Shown: one piece after another, positions 13,201 through 24,905 of the stretch
How positions within the stretch are numbered: position 1 is the first letter of the stretch
Layout: every line of letters starts with the position of its first letter
Origin: Tetrahymena thermophila SB210
Lineage: Eukaryota; Ciliophora; Oligohymenophorea; Hymenostomatida; Tetrahymenidae
Length of the DNA stretch: 64,000 nucleotides
Assembly: GCF_000189635.1 (NCBI RefSeq)
Contig: NW_002476430.1
Span: forward strand, 144,623-208,622
Reading direction: 5' to 3'
Made by a program: the position numbers and the translations under genes
The notes under the pieces: model-generated
Told to the model about the DNA's origin: nothing
What the model saw: only the letters and a program-made list of their open reading frames with translations
Databases searched by the model: none

Positions 13201-13746
13201 ACAATATAATTAACTAACTATTTTAATTTATTTATGAGCTTTTCATTTAATTTTATTTATTTATTTGTTTGTTTGTTTTACTTTTTTCATTTTCAAATTT
13301 TCATATTCTTTCTTCACCTTTTCCTTTTAACTAACAAATAAACTCTTTTTTTTTCTTCAATATTTAAAAAGATAGAATTTTATTGGTGAAATTGGTTCAT
13401 TAGGCTTAAGTTCTTGTTTAAGAAATTGCACCAATCTCTCAAATTTGACACTTTATCTTGAGTAAAAAAGTTGATTTGTTTTAAATTGTGATATTATTGA
13501 ATATAAAAATCAACAATATAACTAACTAACTAACTCTTTTAATTTATTTATGAGCTTTTCATTTGATTTATTTTTCTTTTATTTCTTATTTTGCTAAGTG
13601 TATATTGATTTAAAATATCATTTTTTTACTTATTTTTTTAATAATTTACACAAATATAAATTAAAAGTGTGAGAAATAGATCGCAAGTGAAAGTAAAATG
13701 CCTTAAATCAAAAAGATTAGTTGCTATATAAATATATTCTGAATGA
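7254..13746 (+). CDS. LRR gene A: 16 one-repeat exons, 534 aa
   Basis: Leucine-rich-repeat solenoid protein, probably intracellular because no signal peptide is visible. Exons: head 7254-7292 and 7349-7410; LRR 7658-7738, 8070-8159, 8427-8516, 9315-9404, 9654-9743, 10048-10134, 10319-10408, 10718-10804, 11109-11198, 11383-11472, 11715-11804, 12045-12134, 12373-12462, 12702-12791, 13048-13137, 13372-13461; tail 13668-13746, ending TGA. The repeat consensus is NxIGDEGASGLGSGLGKC followed by TNLSNLTLNLE, 30 residues per exon. Thirteen repeat exons are 90 nt, two are 87 and one is 81. All repeat-exon borders are phase 2, with acceptors TTTAAAAAG and donors GTAAAA. The exon 2 donor seems mutated relative to gene B (GTACAG to TTACAG); the next GT, 6 nt on, keeps phase 2. 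Function unknown; a ligand-binding surface is inferred from the fold family. Confidence 0.8.
7807..7922. mobile_element. MITE-like G-rich insert in an LRR intron (gene A copy)
   Basis: A ~115 bp segment in the first LRR intron, bounded by GGGCGGGGGTCCCTTCT on the left and AGTGACTCCCTCCTCC on the right, which are imperfect inverted repeats. The same element sits at the equivalent place in gene B (15116-15231). It stands out by GC content from AT-rich intron sequence. No ORF inside. Confidence 0.4.
8807..9190. other. Decayed LRR exon plus inserted sequence (gene A)
   Basis: The exon acceptor AATAAG and the first ~15 nt of an LRR exon are present, but the sequence then turns into GTAGAATAATAAAATAGAAA and unrelated DNA for ~350 bp before intron sequence resumes. 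The right part holds TTTTTGCACCAAACCTCCC, the right end of the MITE-like element seen at 16650-16767. The whole block lies between intact exons 8427-8516 and 9315-9404 and is probably spliced out as one 798 nt intron. Confidence 0.55.
11383..12462 (+). repeat. Two-exon higher-order duplication in gene A
   Basis: Exons 11383 and 11715 recur almost unchanged as 12045 and 12373, with their introns (period ~660 bp). The alternating exon types end in LNLE with KCT and in LEIK with KST. A similar pairing at 9654/10048 and 10319/10718 (period ~665-670) shares the same 87-nt exon lacking one codon. This points to recent unequal exchange of two-exon units. Confidence 0.85.
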
Positions 13747-14035
13747 TAAAAAAATAAGAATAAATATAAATATAAAAATATTTGAATACTTTAAAATGTT
13801 ATATATTTTAATATACTGTTATAATTTAAATTAACTTAAAAAATAGAATGAAAGAAAGAAAGATAGATTTATTTTATATTTTTTTTATATTTATAAATAT
13901 AAGATTTGGTAAGTTGATAAATAACTTATCAAACAAAACAAAATTTAAGGATAAAATTTACTTAAAGTAATAAAAATATATATCCTACTCAAGAATAATT
14001 ATCTGCGAATAGCTATATCTTGATATATATATATT
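13747..14035. other. Spacer between LRR genes A and B
   Basis: AT-rich 3' flank of gene A. It matches the 3' flank of gene B (~19538-19750), including AAACAAAACAAAATTTAAGG, so the duplication that made genes A and B covered the flanks. No gene seen. Confidence 0.6.
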
Positions 14036-14559
14036 TATAAATGAATAATTTATTTGAAAAATATCTAAATAAATTAAAATCGCACACTAATTTATTAATT
14101 TATGCACTTAACCTATATATATAAATCAAAAAAACCTAATGGGATTTGAAGAATAATTAGATAAATAATAAATATTTAAGTCTATTTTAATATTATTAAA
14201 TTCACCTCAAATAAAACAATATATTAAAATTATTTAATGAAAATTAAAGTAAATTAATTAATATAATTATATCAACATATGAATATTAATATATGATTAT
14301 TACTATTTTTATAAGTAAAATTTGTTAATAGAAATATTAAGATTTAATAATTAATGCTTGTTTAACTTTAAACTTTTTTGAGATTTCTCCATTTAAAAAT
14401 CAAATTTATGGATTTGTATTTGATAATTATTATAATTTATTTGTTTTTTTGTCTAAATTAATTTGATATAAAAGCTAATTAATTAATTAATTAATATACT
14501 TATAATTAATTAAATTCCATCAATTCATATTCTATATTTTAGAAAAGAAAAAAAAAATA
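14036..14559 (+). promoter_or_regulatory. Conserved upstream module of LRR gene B
   Basis: Near-copy of the gene A upstream module, including the 34-codon uORF (14139-14240) with a few substitutions and no indel. Promoter function is inferred. Confidence 0.45.
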
Positions 14560-17500
14560 AATGATATAATAGAATAACTATTTTGAGAATTTAAAAGAAG
14601 TAAATATTTATTTTTTATTAATATTGTTACAAATTATTTTTATTAATAACAAAAGTTTTTAAGCTCTTCATTTAAATCGAAGAAGGTTCTCCATATTAAT
14701 ATGAAAGAAAAGTACAGTTGATTTATTATTATTATTATTGTTAAATTCATTTTTTTTAATTTTGATATGATTTACAAGATTATTTTTTAAAATTAAATTA
14801 TTATCAATTTTCATTCAGTTTTATTTATAAAAATATTTTTTAATTATTTTAATTTTATTTTATTATGATTATTAAATTTTTATTTTTTTTATAATTTACA
14901 TTTTTTCCTTAAAACTAACAAATTAACAATTTTTGTTTTCTTCAATATTTAAAAAGGTCGAATTAAATTGGTGCTGAAGGCGCATCAAGCTTAGCTTCTG
15001 GTTTAAGAAAATGCACTAATCTCTAAAATTTGACACTTAATCTTTCGTAAAAAAGTTTATTTATTTTGGATTGTGATATTTTTGAATATAAAAATGAATT
15101 TAAAACAAAATAATTTTGGGGGGGGGGGGGGGGGTGGAGTCCCTTCTATTAAATTTTTAAGTAAATTATTTAAGTATATCTAAATTTTACATTCAAAAAT
15201 GAATATACTCTGCAGTGACTCCCTCCTCCTTTATTTCTTTGTTTGTTTTTTTAATTTTACTCATTTTTTCATTTTCAAATTTTGCTTTTATTATTAATTC
15301 TTATCTTATTATTTACATATTTTTTTTTTTTTCCTTATAACTAACAAATTAACAATACATTTTTTCTTCAATATTTAAAAAGAGAGAATTAAATTGGTGA
15401 TAAAGGTGTATCAAGCTTAGGTTCTGGTTTAGGAAAGTGCACTAATCTCTAAAATTTGGAACTTAATCTTGAGTAAAAAAGTTTATTTGATTTAGATTGT
15501 GATATTTTTGCATTTTAAAATGAATTTAAAACAGTATAACTAAATAACTCTTTTACTTTATTATTTATGAGCTTTTTATATTATTTATTTTTCTTTTTTT
15601 TATTCTACTTGTGTTTTTTTTATTTATTAATTTGTTTCTTAATTTAACTCATTTTTTTTACAAACATTGCTTTTATTATTAATTAATTTCTTATTATTTT
15701 CATTTTTTTCTTTTAACTAATAAATAAACTTTATATTTTCTTCAATATTTAAAAAGGTTGAATTAGATTGATGAATTTGGTGTATCAGGCTTATGTTCTG
15801 GTTTAAGAAAGTGCACTAATCTCTAAAATTTGACACTTAATCTTAAGTAAAAACAGTTTATTTGTTTTGGATTATGATATTTTTGAATATAAAAATTAAT
15901 TTAAAACAAAATAACTAGCTAACTCTTTTAATTTATTTATTTATGGGCTTTTCATTTGATTTATTTTTCTTTTTTTATTCTGCTTGTGTTTTTTTTTTTA
16001 TTTATTTGTTGGTTTGTTAATTTTACTCATTTTTAATTTTCAAATTTTGCTTTTATTGTTAATTCATTTCTTATTATTTTATATTTTTTCTTCATTTTTT
16101 CTTTTTAACTTACTAATTAACTATTTTTTTTTCCTTCTCAATATTTAATAAGGTCGAATTAAATTAGAAGAATAATAAAATAGAAATACTAGCACTTTTT
16201 ACTTATTGGATAAGTTGCTCTTTGTTTTATTACTTATCTTATCTATAATATATCAGTCAGGTATTTTCATAATTATTCATTTTCATAACTTTTTTAATTA
16301 TTTTGTATTTTTGAAAAGTTAAGGCTTCATTACAAGTTTATTTAGCTTATTTAGTTGTACTTTCTGTATACTTATATTTAGCTTAATCAGTATATTCAGT
16401 GTAAGTTGATAATGAAGGTGAACCAGTCTTAGGTTCTGCTTTAGGAAAGTGCACTAAACTCTCAAATTTGGAACTTAATTTTGAGTAAAAACAGTTTACT
16501 TATTATGGATCGTTATATTTTTGAATATAAAAATGAATTTAAAACAATATTACTAACTAACTAACTCTTTTAATTTATTTATGGGCTTTTCATTTAATTT
16601 ATTTTTCTTATACTGCTTGTATTTTTTAGTTATCAAATATAATTAAAGTGGGGGTTTGGCACAAATTGACATAATGTACCTCAAAATAAAAATCTGACCC
16701 CTCTTTAAAAAATTTATATAGAATTAATTGGATAAACTTTACTTTTTGCACCAAACCTCCCCTTTTATTATATATGTTATTATTTATTTATTTTTCAGTT
16801 AATTTTACTCATTTGTTCATTTTTCAAATTTTGCCTTTTTCTTCATCTTTTCCTTCTAACGAATAAATTAAATACATATTTTTTCTTCAATATTTAAAAA
16901 GATCGAGTGAAATTGGTGATGAAGGTGCATCAGGTTTATGTTTTGGTTTAGGAAAGTGCACTAATCTTACATATTTAATACTTAATTTAAAGTAAAAACA
17001 GTTTATTTGTTTTGGATTTTGATATTTTTGAATATAAAACAATAAAACTAACTAACTCTTTTAATTTATTTATGAGCTTTTCATTTTATTTATTTTTGTT
17101 TTTTTTTATTCTGGCGTTTTTTTAATCCAATTTTACTTTTATTATTAATTTATTTCTTATTATTTCATATTTTTTCTACTTTTTTTCCTTCTAAGTAACA
17201 AATTAACTCCATATTTTTTCTTCAATATTTAAAAAGAAAGAATTATATTGGTGATAGAATAGAATAGAAATACTCGCACATATAAATGCACTCAGAATAC
17301 GACTTAAAATTAATTTTATTTTTAATGTTTATATATATATTGGTGATGAAGGTGCATCAGGCTTAGGTTCTGATTTAGCAAAGTGCACTAATCTCTAAAA
17401 TTTGACACTTAATCTTGAGTAAAAAAGTTTATTTTTTGTTTTGGATTGTGAATTTTTTGAATATAAAAATGAATTTAAAACAATATAATTAACTAATTAT

Positions 17501-19537
17501 TTTAATTTATTTATTTACGAGCTTTTCATTTGACCTATTTTTCTTTTTCATGTGTTTTATTTATTTATTAGCTTGTTTGCTAATTTTACTCATTTTTTTA
17601 TTTTCAAATTGTGCTTTTATTATTAATTCATTTCATATTATTTCATATTTTTCTTCAATTTTTCCTTCTAACTTACAAATCAACTCTTTATTTTTTCTTC
17701 AATATTTAAAAAGGTTGAATTTTATTGGTAAAGTAGGTGCATCAGACTTAGGTTCTGGTTTAGGAAAGTGCACTAATCTCTCAAATTTGACACTTAATTT
17801 TGAGTAAAAAAGTTTATTTTTTGTTTTGGATTATGAATTTTTTGAATATAAAAATGTATTTAAAACAATATAATTAACTAACTAACTAATTTAATTAATT
17901 TATTTATGAGCTTTTCATTTCACTTATTTTCTTTTTCATGTGTTTTATTTATTTATTAGTTAGTTTGCTAGTTTTACACATTTTTTTGTTTTCAAATTTT
18001 GCTTTTATTATTAATTTATTTCATATTTTTCTTCAATTTTTCCTTCTAACTTACAAATCAACTATATATTTTTTCTTCGATATTTAAAAAGTTTGAATTA
18101 AATTGGTGATGATGGTGCATAGGGCTTAGGTTCTGGTTTAGGAAAGTGCACTAATCTCTCAAATTTGACACTTAACCTTTAGTAAAAACAGTTTATTTGT
18201 TTTGGATTGTCATATTTTAGAATATAAAAATGAATTTAAAACAATATAACTAACTAACTAACTAACTCTTTTAATTTATTTATAATGAGGATTTTATTTA
18301 TTTATTTATTTGCATATTTATTTGTTAATTTTACTCATTTTTTCATTTCAATTTTAGCTTTTATTATTAATTTATTTCTTATTATTTCATATTATTTCTT
18401 CATTTTTACCTTCTAACTAACAAATTAACTCCATATTTTTTCTTCAATATTTAAAAAGTTATAATAAAATTGGTGATAGAATAGAATAGAAATACTCGCA
18501 CATATAAATGCACTCAGAATACGACTTAAAATTAATTTTATTTTTAATGTTTATATATATATTTAATTATGTATTTTTTAGGTGTACAATCATTTTCGTT
18601 CTCATAATTAATAATGAAAAGACTAAAGATAAATTTAAGATTTATTTATTTTTTTTTTGTTTTTTTGATTATTTTGCATACACCCAGTTTCCTCACTTTT
18701 TAAAGAGCCTGAAAATTTGATAAAAATAAAATGTAAAATCATTAATTTATTTCTAATTATTTCATATTATTTATTCATTTTTACCTTCTAACTTACAAAT
18801 CAAATATATATTTTTTCTTCGATATTTAAAAAGTTTGAATTAAATTGGTGATGATGGTGCATAGGGCTTAGGTTCTGGTTTAGGAAAGTGCACTAATCTC
18901 TCAAATTTGACACTTTATCTTGAGTAAAAAAGTTTATTTGTTTTAAATTGTGATATTATTGAATATAAAAATCAGTAATATAACTAACTAACTAACTCTT
19001 TTAATTTATTTATTTATGAGTTTTTCATTTGATTTTATTTATTTATTTGTTTTTTTTATTTGTTAGTTTTACTTTTTTCATTTTCAAATTTTCATATTCT
19101 TTCTTCATCTTTTGCTTTTAACTAAAAAATAAACGCTTTTTTTTTCTTCAATATTTAAAAAGGTTGAATTTAATTGATGAAATTGGTTCATTAGGCTTAG
19201 GTTCTGGTTTAGGAAAGTGCACTAATCTCTCAAATTTGACACTTTATCTTGAGTAAAAAAGTTGATTTGTTTTAAATTGTGATATTATTGAATATAAAAA
19301 TCAACAATATAACTAACTAACTCTTTTAATTTATTTATTTATGAGCTTTTCATTTGATTTATTTTTCTTTTTTTTCTTATTTTGCTAAATGTTTATTGAT
19401 TTAATATATCATTTTTTTACTTATTTTTTTAATAATTTATACAAATTTATATTAAAAGTAAGAAAAATAGATCATAATAGAAAGTAAAATGCCTTAAATC
19501 AAAAAGATTAGTTGCTATATAAATATATGATAAATGA
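14560..19537 (+). CDS. LRR gene B: 8 intact repeat exons, several broken ones
   Basis: Paralogue of gene A by head, tail and flanks. Exons that splice in frame: head 14560-14598 and 14656-14711; LRR 14957-15046, 15383-15472, 15757-15846, 16902-16991, 17714-17803, 18092-18181, 18834-18923, 19163-19252; tail 19459-19537 ending TGA (297 aa if the broken exons are skipped). All eight LRR exons are 90 nt with phase-2 borders. Damaged units: 16402-16484 has lost a usable phase-2 acceptor; 17237-17418 carries a 92 nt insertion that shifts the frame; the exon starting at 18459 loses its 3' part to an insertion. Because units are 3n and phase-symmetric, skipping them leaves the frame open, so this could be a functional shortened gene or a decaying one. 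The tail KxKCLKSKRLVAIQIY matches gene A. Confidence 0.62.
15116..15231. mobile_element. MITE-like G-run insert (gene B copy)
   Basis: Starts with a run of about 16-17 G followed by TGGAGTCCCTTCT and ends AGTGACTCCCTCCTCC; the ends are imperfect inverted repeats. Homologous to 7807-7922 in gene A, with an expanded G tract. It lies in the intron after the first LRR exon. Confidence 0.4.
16650..16767. mobile_element. MITE-like element with ~20 bp terminal inverted repeats
   Basis: Left end GTGGGGGTTTGGCACAAATT; right end TTTTTGCACCAAACCTCCCC, whose complement is GGGGAGGTTTGGTGCAAAAA. About 15 of 21 terminal positions pair. ~118 bp, no ORF, in a gene B intron. Gene A keeps only the right end (~9148-9175). 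Confidence 0.45.
17256..17347. mobile_element. 92 bp insertion in an LRR exon with an 11 bp target duplication
   Basis: The LRR exon beginning at 17237 is interrupted after ATATTGGTGAT (17245-17255). The same 11 bp recur at 17337-17347, after which the exon continues normally. The insert begins AGAATAGAATAGAAATACTC. 92 nt is not a multiple of 3, so the exon is frame-broken. The same insert head occurs at 18477. Confidence 0.65.
18477..18738. mobile_element. Longer copy of the same insertion, replacing an exon 3' end
   Basis: Enters the LRR exon (start 18459) at the same codon, GGT GAT, and runs ~260 bp before intron sequence resumes. The first ~80 nt match the insert at 17256. The exon frame stays open into the insert and ends at TGA 18718-18720, encoding a hydrophobic 70-codon stretch from the Met at 18508, so it could serve as an alternative last exon. 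A 5'-truncated retroelement fragment is one possible origin (inference). Confidence 0.5.
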
Positions 19538-20000
19538 TAAAAAAATAAGAATAAATATAATTATAAAAATATTTGAATACTTTAATATGTTATATATTTT
19601 AATATACTGTTATAATTTAAATTAACTTAAAAAATAGAAAGAAAGAAAGATAGATTGATTTATTATTTTTTTTATATTTATAAATATAAGATTTGGTAAG
19701 TTGATAAATAGCTTATCAAACAAAACAAAATTTAAGGATAAAATTTACTTAAATAAGTTATTCATTCTCTAATATCAACCATTAGATTTTACCAAAATCA
19801 ATCAAAGCTCATATTAATTGCTAGTTTTATACTAATTCTTATGAAATGATATAAATGTGAAGCTTCTAATTAGATGAATTAATAATGGATATAAATATTA
19901 TTTAAAACATAATTAAAGATTAAATAAAAATGATATTTTATAAAATATTTAGATATAATTTATTTATTTATTTCTCAATTTTGAGAGTTATAACTAACTT
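19538..20000. other. Spacer after LRR gene B
   Basis: AT-rich. The first ~210 bp are homologous to the gene A 3' flank, and the rest has no recognisable feature. Confidence 0.55.
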
Positions 20001-20273
20001 ATGAATTCATCTAAGCTAAAAGAGGCAAAACAACTATTCCCAACTAACTTACAGAAGTCTTAGGAAGAGAAGCCGATAAATCTAGAGAAATTAATTGTTG
20101 CTACTAATAATGAAAGAAAACCTTAGCCTTTCATGAACGAAATTTCTATTGGTTATTTGTATGAAAATTCAAATTAGTTAGATGAAGCTTTTTAACTTTA
20201 TTAAAGATGCCTTGAAATTAATCCAAAAAATGATAAATGCTTGGAATAAATGTAAAATTTTAAAAAAAGTTGA
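20001..20273 (+). CDS. Small TPR-motif protein, 90 aa
   Basis: Open frame from ATG to TGA with the ciliate code. The C-terminal half reads as one TPR: IGYLYENSNQLDEAFQLYQR followed by CLEINPKNDKC, the same CLEINPKND signature as the long TPR gene at 25673. The N-terminal half is charged (MNSSKLKEAKQLF...). It may be a complete small gene or a fragment of a larger TPR gene split off by local rearrangement; I see no kinase domain nearby. It stands alone between LRR genes B and C. Confidence 0.6.
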
Positions 20274-20820
20274 ATATTTGAGAAAAAGATTTTTAAAAAT
20301 AAAATTAAAACTTAATATTTTTACTTAAAGTATTGATAGCTAATAGCAAAATAATAATCTAGTGACTGGAGATAAATTTTATTTTTAATGGTATTTATCA
20401 ATACAAAAACTATTTTTTGACAACAACACTGAGAGTGCAGACCACAAAAAAACTCCACCTGTCTGTCCCTCCCCAAAATAAAAAATATTTTTTAAATAAT
20501 AAAAAATTTTTTCATCTTATTAAAAAAATATATTACTAAATTAACTAATTTTTATAGGAATTAATGTGCACTCTTTAAAATATCTTTATAATTTATTGAT
20601 TTTATTTTATTTTAATTATTTAGATTTGACACTTTCAAAAGATTTTCTATATTCAAAAAATGATTAAGATTTAATCAGATTTAATTAAGCATGGTTTATT
20701 TTTGAAATTAATCTCTTTATATTTAATTAAAATTAAACAAAAGATATTTATTTGTATTCTTCAAACATAATTATTATCAAATAAATTGCTTTAAATTACT
20801 AAAAAGATAAATAAATATTT
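20274..20820. other. Spacer before LRR gene C with a C-rich patch
   Basis: AT-rich except for 20425-20475, which contains GAGAGTGCAGACCAC and CTGTCTGTCCCTCCCC. The patch resembles the G/C-rich inserts in the LRR introns, but I could not match its ends. Confidence 0.4.
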
Positions 20821-23800
20821 ATGCTTAATTAAAGAAAATATTTTTAAAATCTCAATGATGTAATTAAATATTTTTAAATATGAAACTATATAAATCCATT
20901 TTCTTTAATAAAAAGTTTTTAAGCTCTGATTTACTACAGCATACAGAGATAGGCATCGGTTTTAAGTAATAAATAACACATCATAATAAATTTATTAAAA
21001 AATGTTAAATAATTATTTTATAATTTGTAAAATTAATAAATTTTTTACATACTTTTATACTAATAATATTTTTTTGCTTGTTTCTATTATCCATTTTTTA
21101 TTTCTTTTTAATTAATTAATCTCCTTTAAAAATTTTTCTTTTTTATCAACTTTTCTTGTCAATAATTTAGATATTTTTATATTTCTTACAAACATATTAA
21201 TATAAATCTCTCTTTTTCTTTCAAAATATTAAAGCCAAAATAAAATCGATCTAAATGGGGCTTTACTATTGGGTTCTGCTTTGGCTCAGTGTTAAAATCT
21301 TTTGAATTTAACTATTAATCTAGAGTAATTTTTTAATATTGTTTTTAATCTTGAAAAATTTTTATCTATTTATTGTTTATATTCTTTATATATGTTTATA
21401 TCAAAACATATTAATTCATATATTATTTCAAATATTTAAAGGAGCAATCGTATTGGAGTAAAAGGAGTATAAAGTCTAAGTGCTAGTTTAACTTATTGCA
21501 ATAATCTCTCACGTTTTCTTATAAATCTTACGTATATTTTATTTATTTATTTATTTATTTACTTTTATTAATTATTGAGCTCTTAACATAATGTAATAAA
21601 TAAATTTATTGATAAGCTGTAAAACATTTCGAAATGATATTTTAATATAACAATAAAATTATTTAATATGTTTTTTTTGTTGCTTGTTTTCTTTGAACAC
21701 TCATAATACTTAAAATTTTCTCTCTATTATTATAAATTTATTGCTCCTATTTTTTTTTCCTAAACTTATATAATAATTCTTAATATGAAAAGGGATAATT
21801 AAATAGGTGATGAAGGAACAATAAGTTTGGGTTCTGGTTTAGCTCATTGTAGTAATCTCTCAGTTTTAGGGCTTATCCTTCCGTAAAAATAGTTGTTTTG
21901 CTTTAATTAGATTTTTTGATATATTTTAATTTTAATAGTCAAAAATTAAATTTAAAAAATATCAACTATATTAAAATTTTCATTTTTTGTAAATTTTTTA
22001 TCCATTATAACTTATTTTCTCAGAGTTGATTAGTTATTTATTTATTTTTGAATTTGGTCTTTGTTGGATCTCAACTCTTTTTTTTCTACTTCTTTACTTT
22101 TTCTCTCAATTTTTTTCTTTTAATCTCTTATACTTTTTCTAAACTATAAAAGTGATAATTAGATTGGCGATGAAGGTATGTCAGGTTTAAGTTCTGGTCT
22201 ATCTAACTGCACTAACCTCTCTATTTTGAGATTTTACCTCTAGTAAATATAAAATACTTAACTAACTTGCTTTTATTAATATTTTGTATCATTTATTTTT
22301 TAATTTTTGAAAAGAAAATAAGTATCAATCATTATATGAAATAATTTGCAAATTTGAATGCTAAAAACTTAAATTATTGCTTTATTCCTTTCTACTTTCA
22401 TTTGTTTTATTTTATTTTTGCTTAGATACTTAATTCTATTTTTTTTCAGATTTAATTTTCCTTTATATTGATTGTGTGATAATATTTTTATATTTAACTT
22501 TGATTATTTTTGTACCAAAATTTTTCCATTAATAAACTTCTTGTTCTTTCTATATTTAAAAGGAACAATTAAATTAAATAAAAATGTCCATAAAACTTTG
22601 GTTCTGCTTTAGCTAAATGCAATAATTTAATAGATTTTACTCTTGATCTGTCGTAAAAAATATTTATTTACTATTGTTTATTTAAAAACACACAAATAAT
22701 TTTAATTGATTAATAATAAAAGTTTTAAAAATGTTATATTCTGTAAATCTTCATTAATTCTGATTAACCAACCTCTACCGTTAATTTTTAAAGTTAAAAT
22801 GTTATGCCTTAAAAAAAAATACTAATTTAAAAAATCGAGGAGGGAAGTTTTTAATTTAATGAGGATATATATAGTAAATCCTAAATTATTTCATTTTTGC
22901 ACACTTATTCTTTCAAAATATTAAAAGGGGAAATCAAATTGATAAATAGGGTATGTCAAACTTGGGTTCTGGTTTAGCTTAATTAACTAATCTCTAGGAT
23001 TTGACTGTTAATCTAAGGTAAAATTAGTTTATTTATCTTTATTAACATTATGTGTTATTTTTTTAGCTTTGAGAAACTATCAAATAATTAAATTTCAATT
23101 AGTAAGTAAGTATAAAAATATTCGAAATTAATATTTTTTATTTACTTCAACTTTATGATGTGTCTGTCCTTGATTGATTGTTTAGATCCATATTTTAATA
23201 TTTGGCTAGTTTATTCATTTATTTGTTTATTTTTTGAAATTTAAATTTTTATTTCGATACAAACAAACATTGACTTTTTTCGACTGTTTTTTATCTTTAT
23301 AAAATATTTTCATATTTAGATAACATTTTTTTCTAAAATTAAAAAAGATGGAATTCAGCTGATGTTCAAGGTGCATCAAGCTTGGGTTCTAGTTTAGCTC
23401 AATGCATTAATCTAACATATTTGACTCTTGATCTTTTGTAAAAACAGTTTATTTACTTTTTTTAATATTTACTAATTTATTTTATTAATTTTGCAAATAA
23501 TCAAACAATAGTAAATAATTTTTCATTAGAAAATACTAAAAATATATTAGTTGACTATATTTGATAGATTATCAGTGATTAACAATCGCTTAATTTTTTG
23601 TTTATTTTTAAAATTTAAATTAGATATCAACAACTTTTCTTCATTTTATAAAAACTATTGACAAATTTTTCTTTCTAAATGTTAAAAGTATGAATAAAAT
23701 CAGTCCATAAGGTGCTGTAAACTTGTTTTCTGGTTTAGCTTAGTGTACTAATCTTTCAAATTTGGTACTTAACCTTTAGTAATATTAGTTTATTTATTTG

Positions 23801-24905
23801 AATTATTAATAATTTCTAAACTATTTAAAAACAAAAGAAACGATAAAAAATAAATTTATTATTAAAAAGATATACAAAATTTTATTATAATTAATTATTG
23901 CATGTTTTATTTCATTAAATTAATTATTGTTAACTATTTAAAGGTGTTCAAGTAATTCATTTTTTATTAAACTTTAAATTTCCCTTTAATTTAGTCATTA
24001 ATTTTATCATTTCTTTCTTTTTATCTCTCAATATTTTAACTCTTTCTAAAACTTAATAGTGTAAATAATATAGGTAAAGAAGGTGCATCAAGCTTTGGTT
24101 CATGCTTAGCTCAATGTTCCAAACTCTAAACTTTGATAGCTAATCTCTAGTAAATAATATCATTATTTGATTTTAATAACATTTTTGTAATTTCTTTGTT
24201 TAATTTTTAAAAGAATTTAAATAAAAAATCAATAAAAAATAATCTTAAGATTTATAAGAAAATATGCAAAATATTTTTTCCTTTTCTATTTTTATTTTTA
24301 CATAATAATCTTAATTGGCTATTTGATATTAAACATTTAATTAATTCTTCATTTTTAAAACTAATCATTCTTTTAATATATTTTTCCATTCTTATGTTTA
24401 TCAAATTTTTACATAATATTCCTTCAAATCATTAAAAGAGCCAATTAAATAGGCGATCAGGGTGCATTGAACTTGGGATCTGGTTTAGCTAAATGCTGTA
24501 ATCTCACAGATTTGACTCTTTATCTTAGGTAAAATATTTAATTAGCTTTTTAATAACATTTTTATTTAATTTTTAAAATCAAATAATTTATAATAAATTA
24601 ACTAATTATTTAGAAATTTTGCTAAATATTTTTAAAACTAACTGTTTTATTTATAAATCAATTAAGACCTATTGTTGTTCAATAACTTAATTTTTTATTA
24701 ATCAACTAATTTTCTCAATTTTAAATTTACATTTTTGTTAACTTTTATCGATAAATATTGGACTTACTTTTTAAAGATTAATTCATTCATATATTTTTTT
24801 AATTTTAAAAGATCAAATGGAATATCAGAATTAGGATAATAAAATTTAATCAAAAAACTTTTTAAGATAAAAAAGTTAGTGTAAAGAATTATTAGATTCG
24901 ATTGA
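20821..24905 (+). CDS. LRR gene C: 10 one-repeat exons, 360 aa (divergent)
   Basis: Exons: head 20821-20859 (MLNQRKYFQNLND) and 20916-20965; LRR 21235-21324, 21442-21531, 21793-21882, 22153-22242, 22563-22652, 22928-23017, 23348-23437, 23689-23778, 24060-24149, 24439-24528; tail 24812-24905 ending TGA. All ten repeat exons are exactly 90 nt and all borders are phase 2; the spliced frame is open throughout. The repeats are more diverged than in A and B (GLAxC replaces GLGKC, and asparagine and leucine positions are kept), and introns differ from one another, so this looks like an older member of the family. The tail LIKKLFKIKKLVQRIIRFD is an extended version of the KCLKxKRLV tail. No signal peptide; function unknown. 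Confidence 0.82.

Noticed and set aside
7600..13600. Regular repeats with ~200-300 bp spacing that might suggest a CRISPR-like or minisatellite array
   Set aside because: Repeat cores are 90 nt coding exons with splice signals, and the spacers are introns; eukaryotic code usage rules out a CRISPR array.
17550..17807. 85-codon plus-strand ORF with a hydrophobic start
   Set aside because: The start is intron sequence read in frame into one LRR exon; splice signals at 17713 and 17804 explain the exon better.
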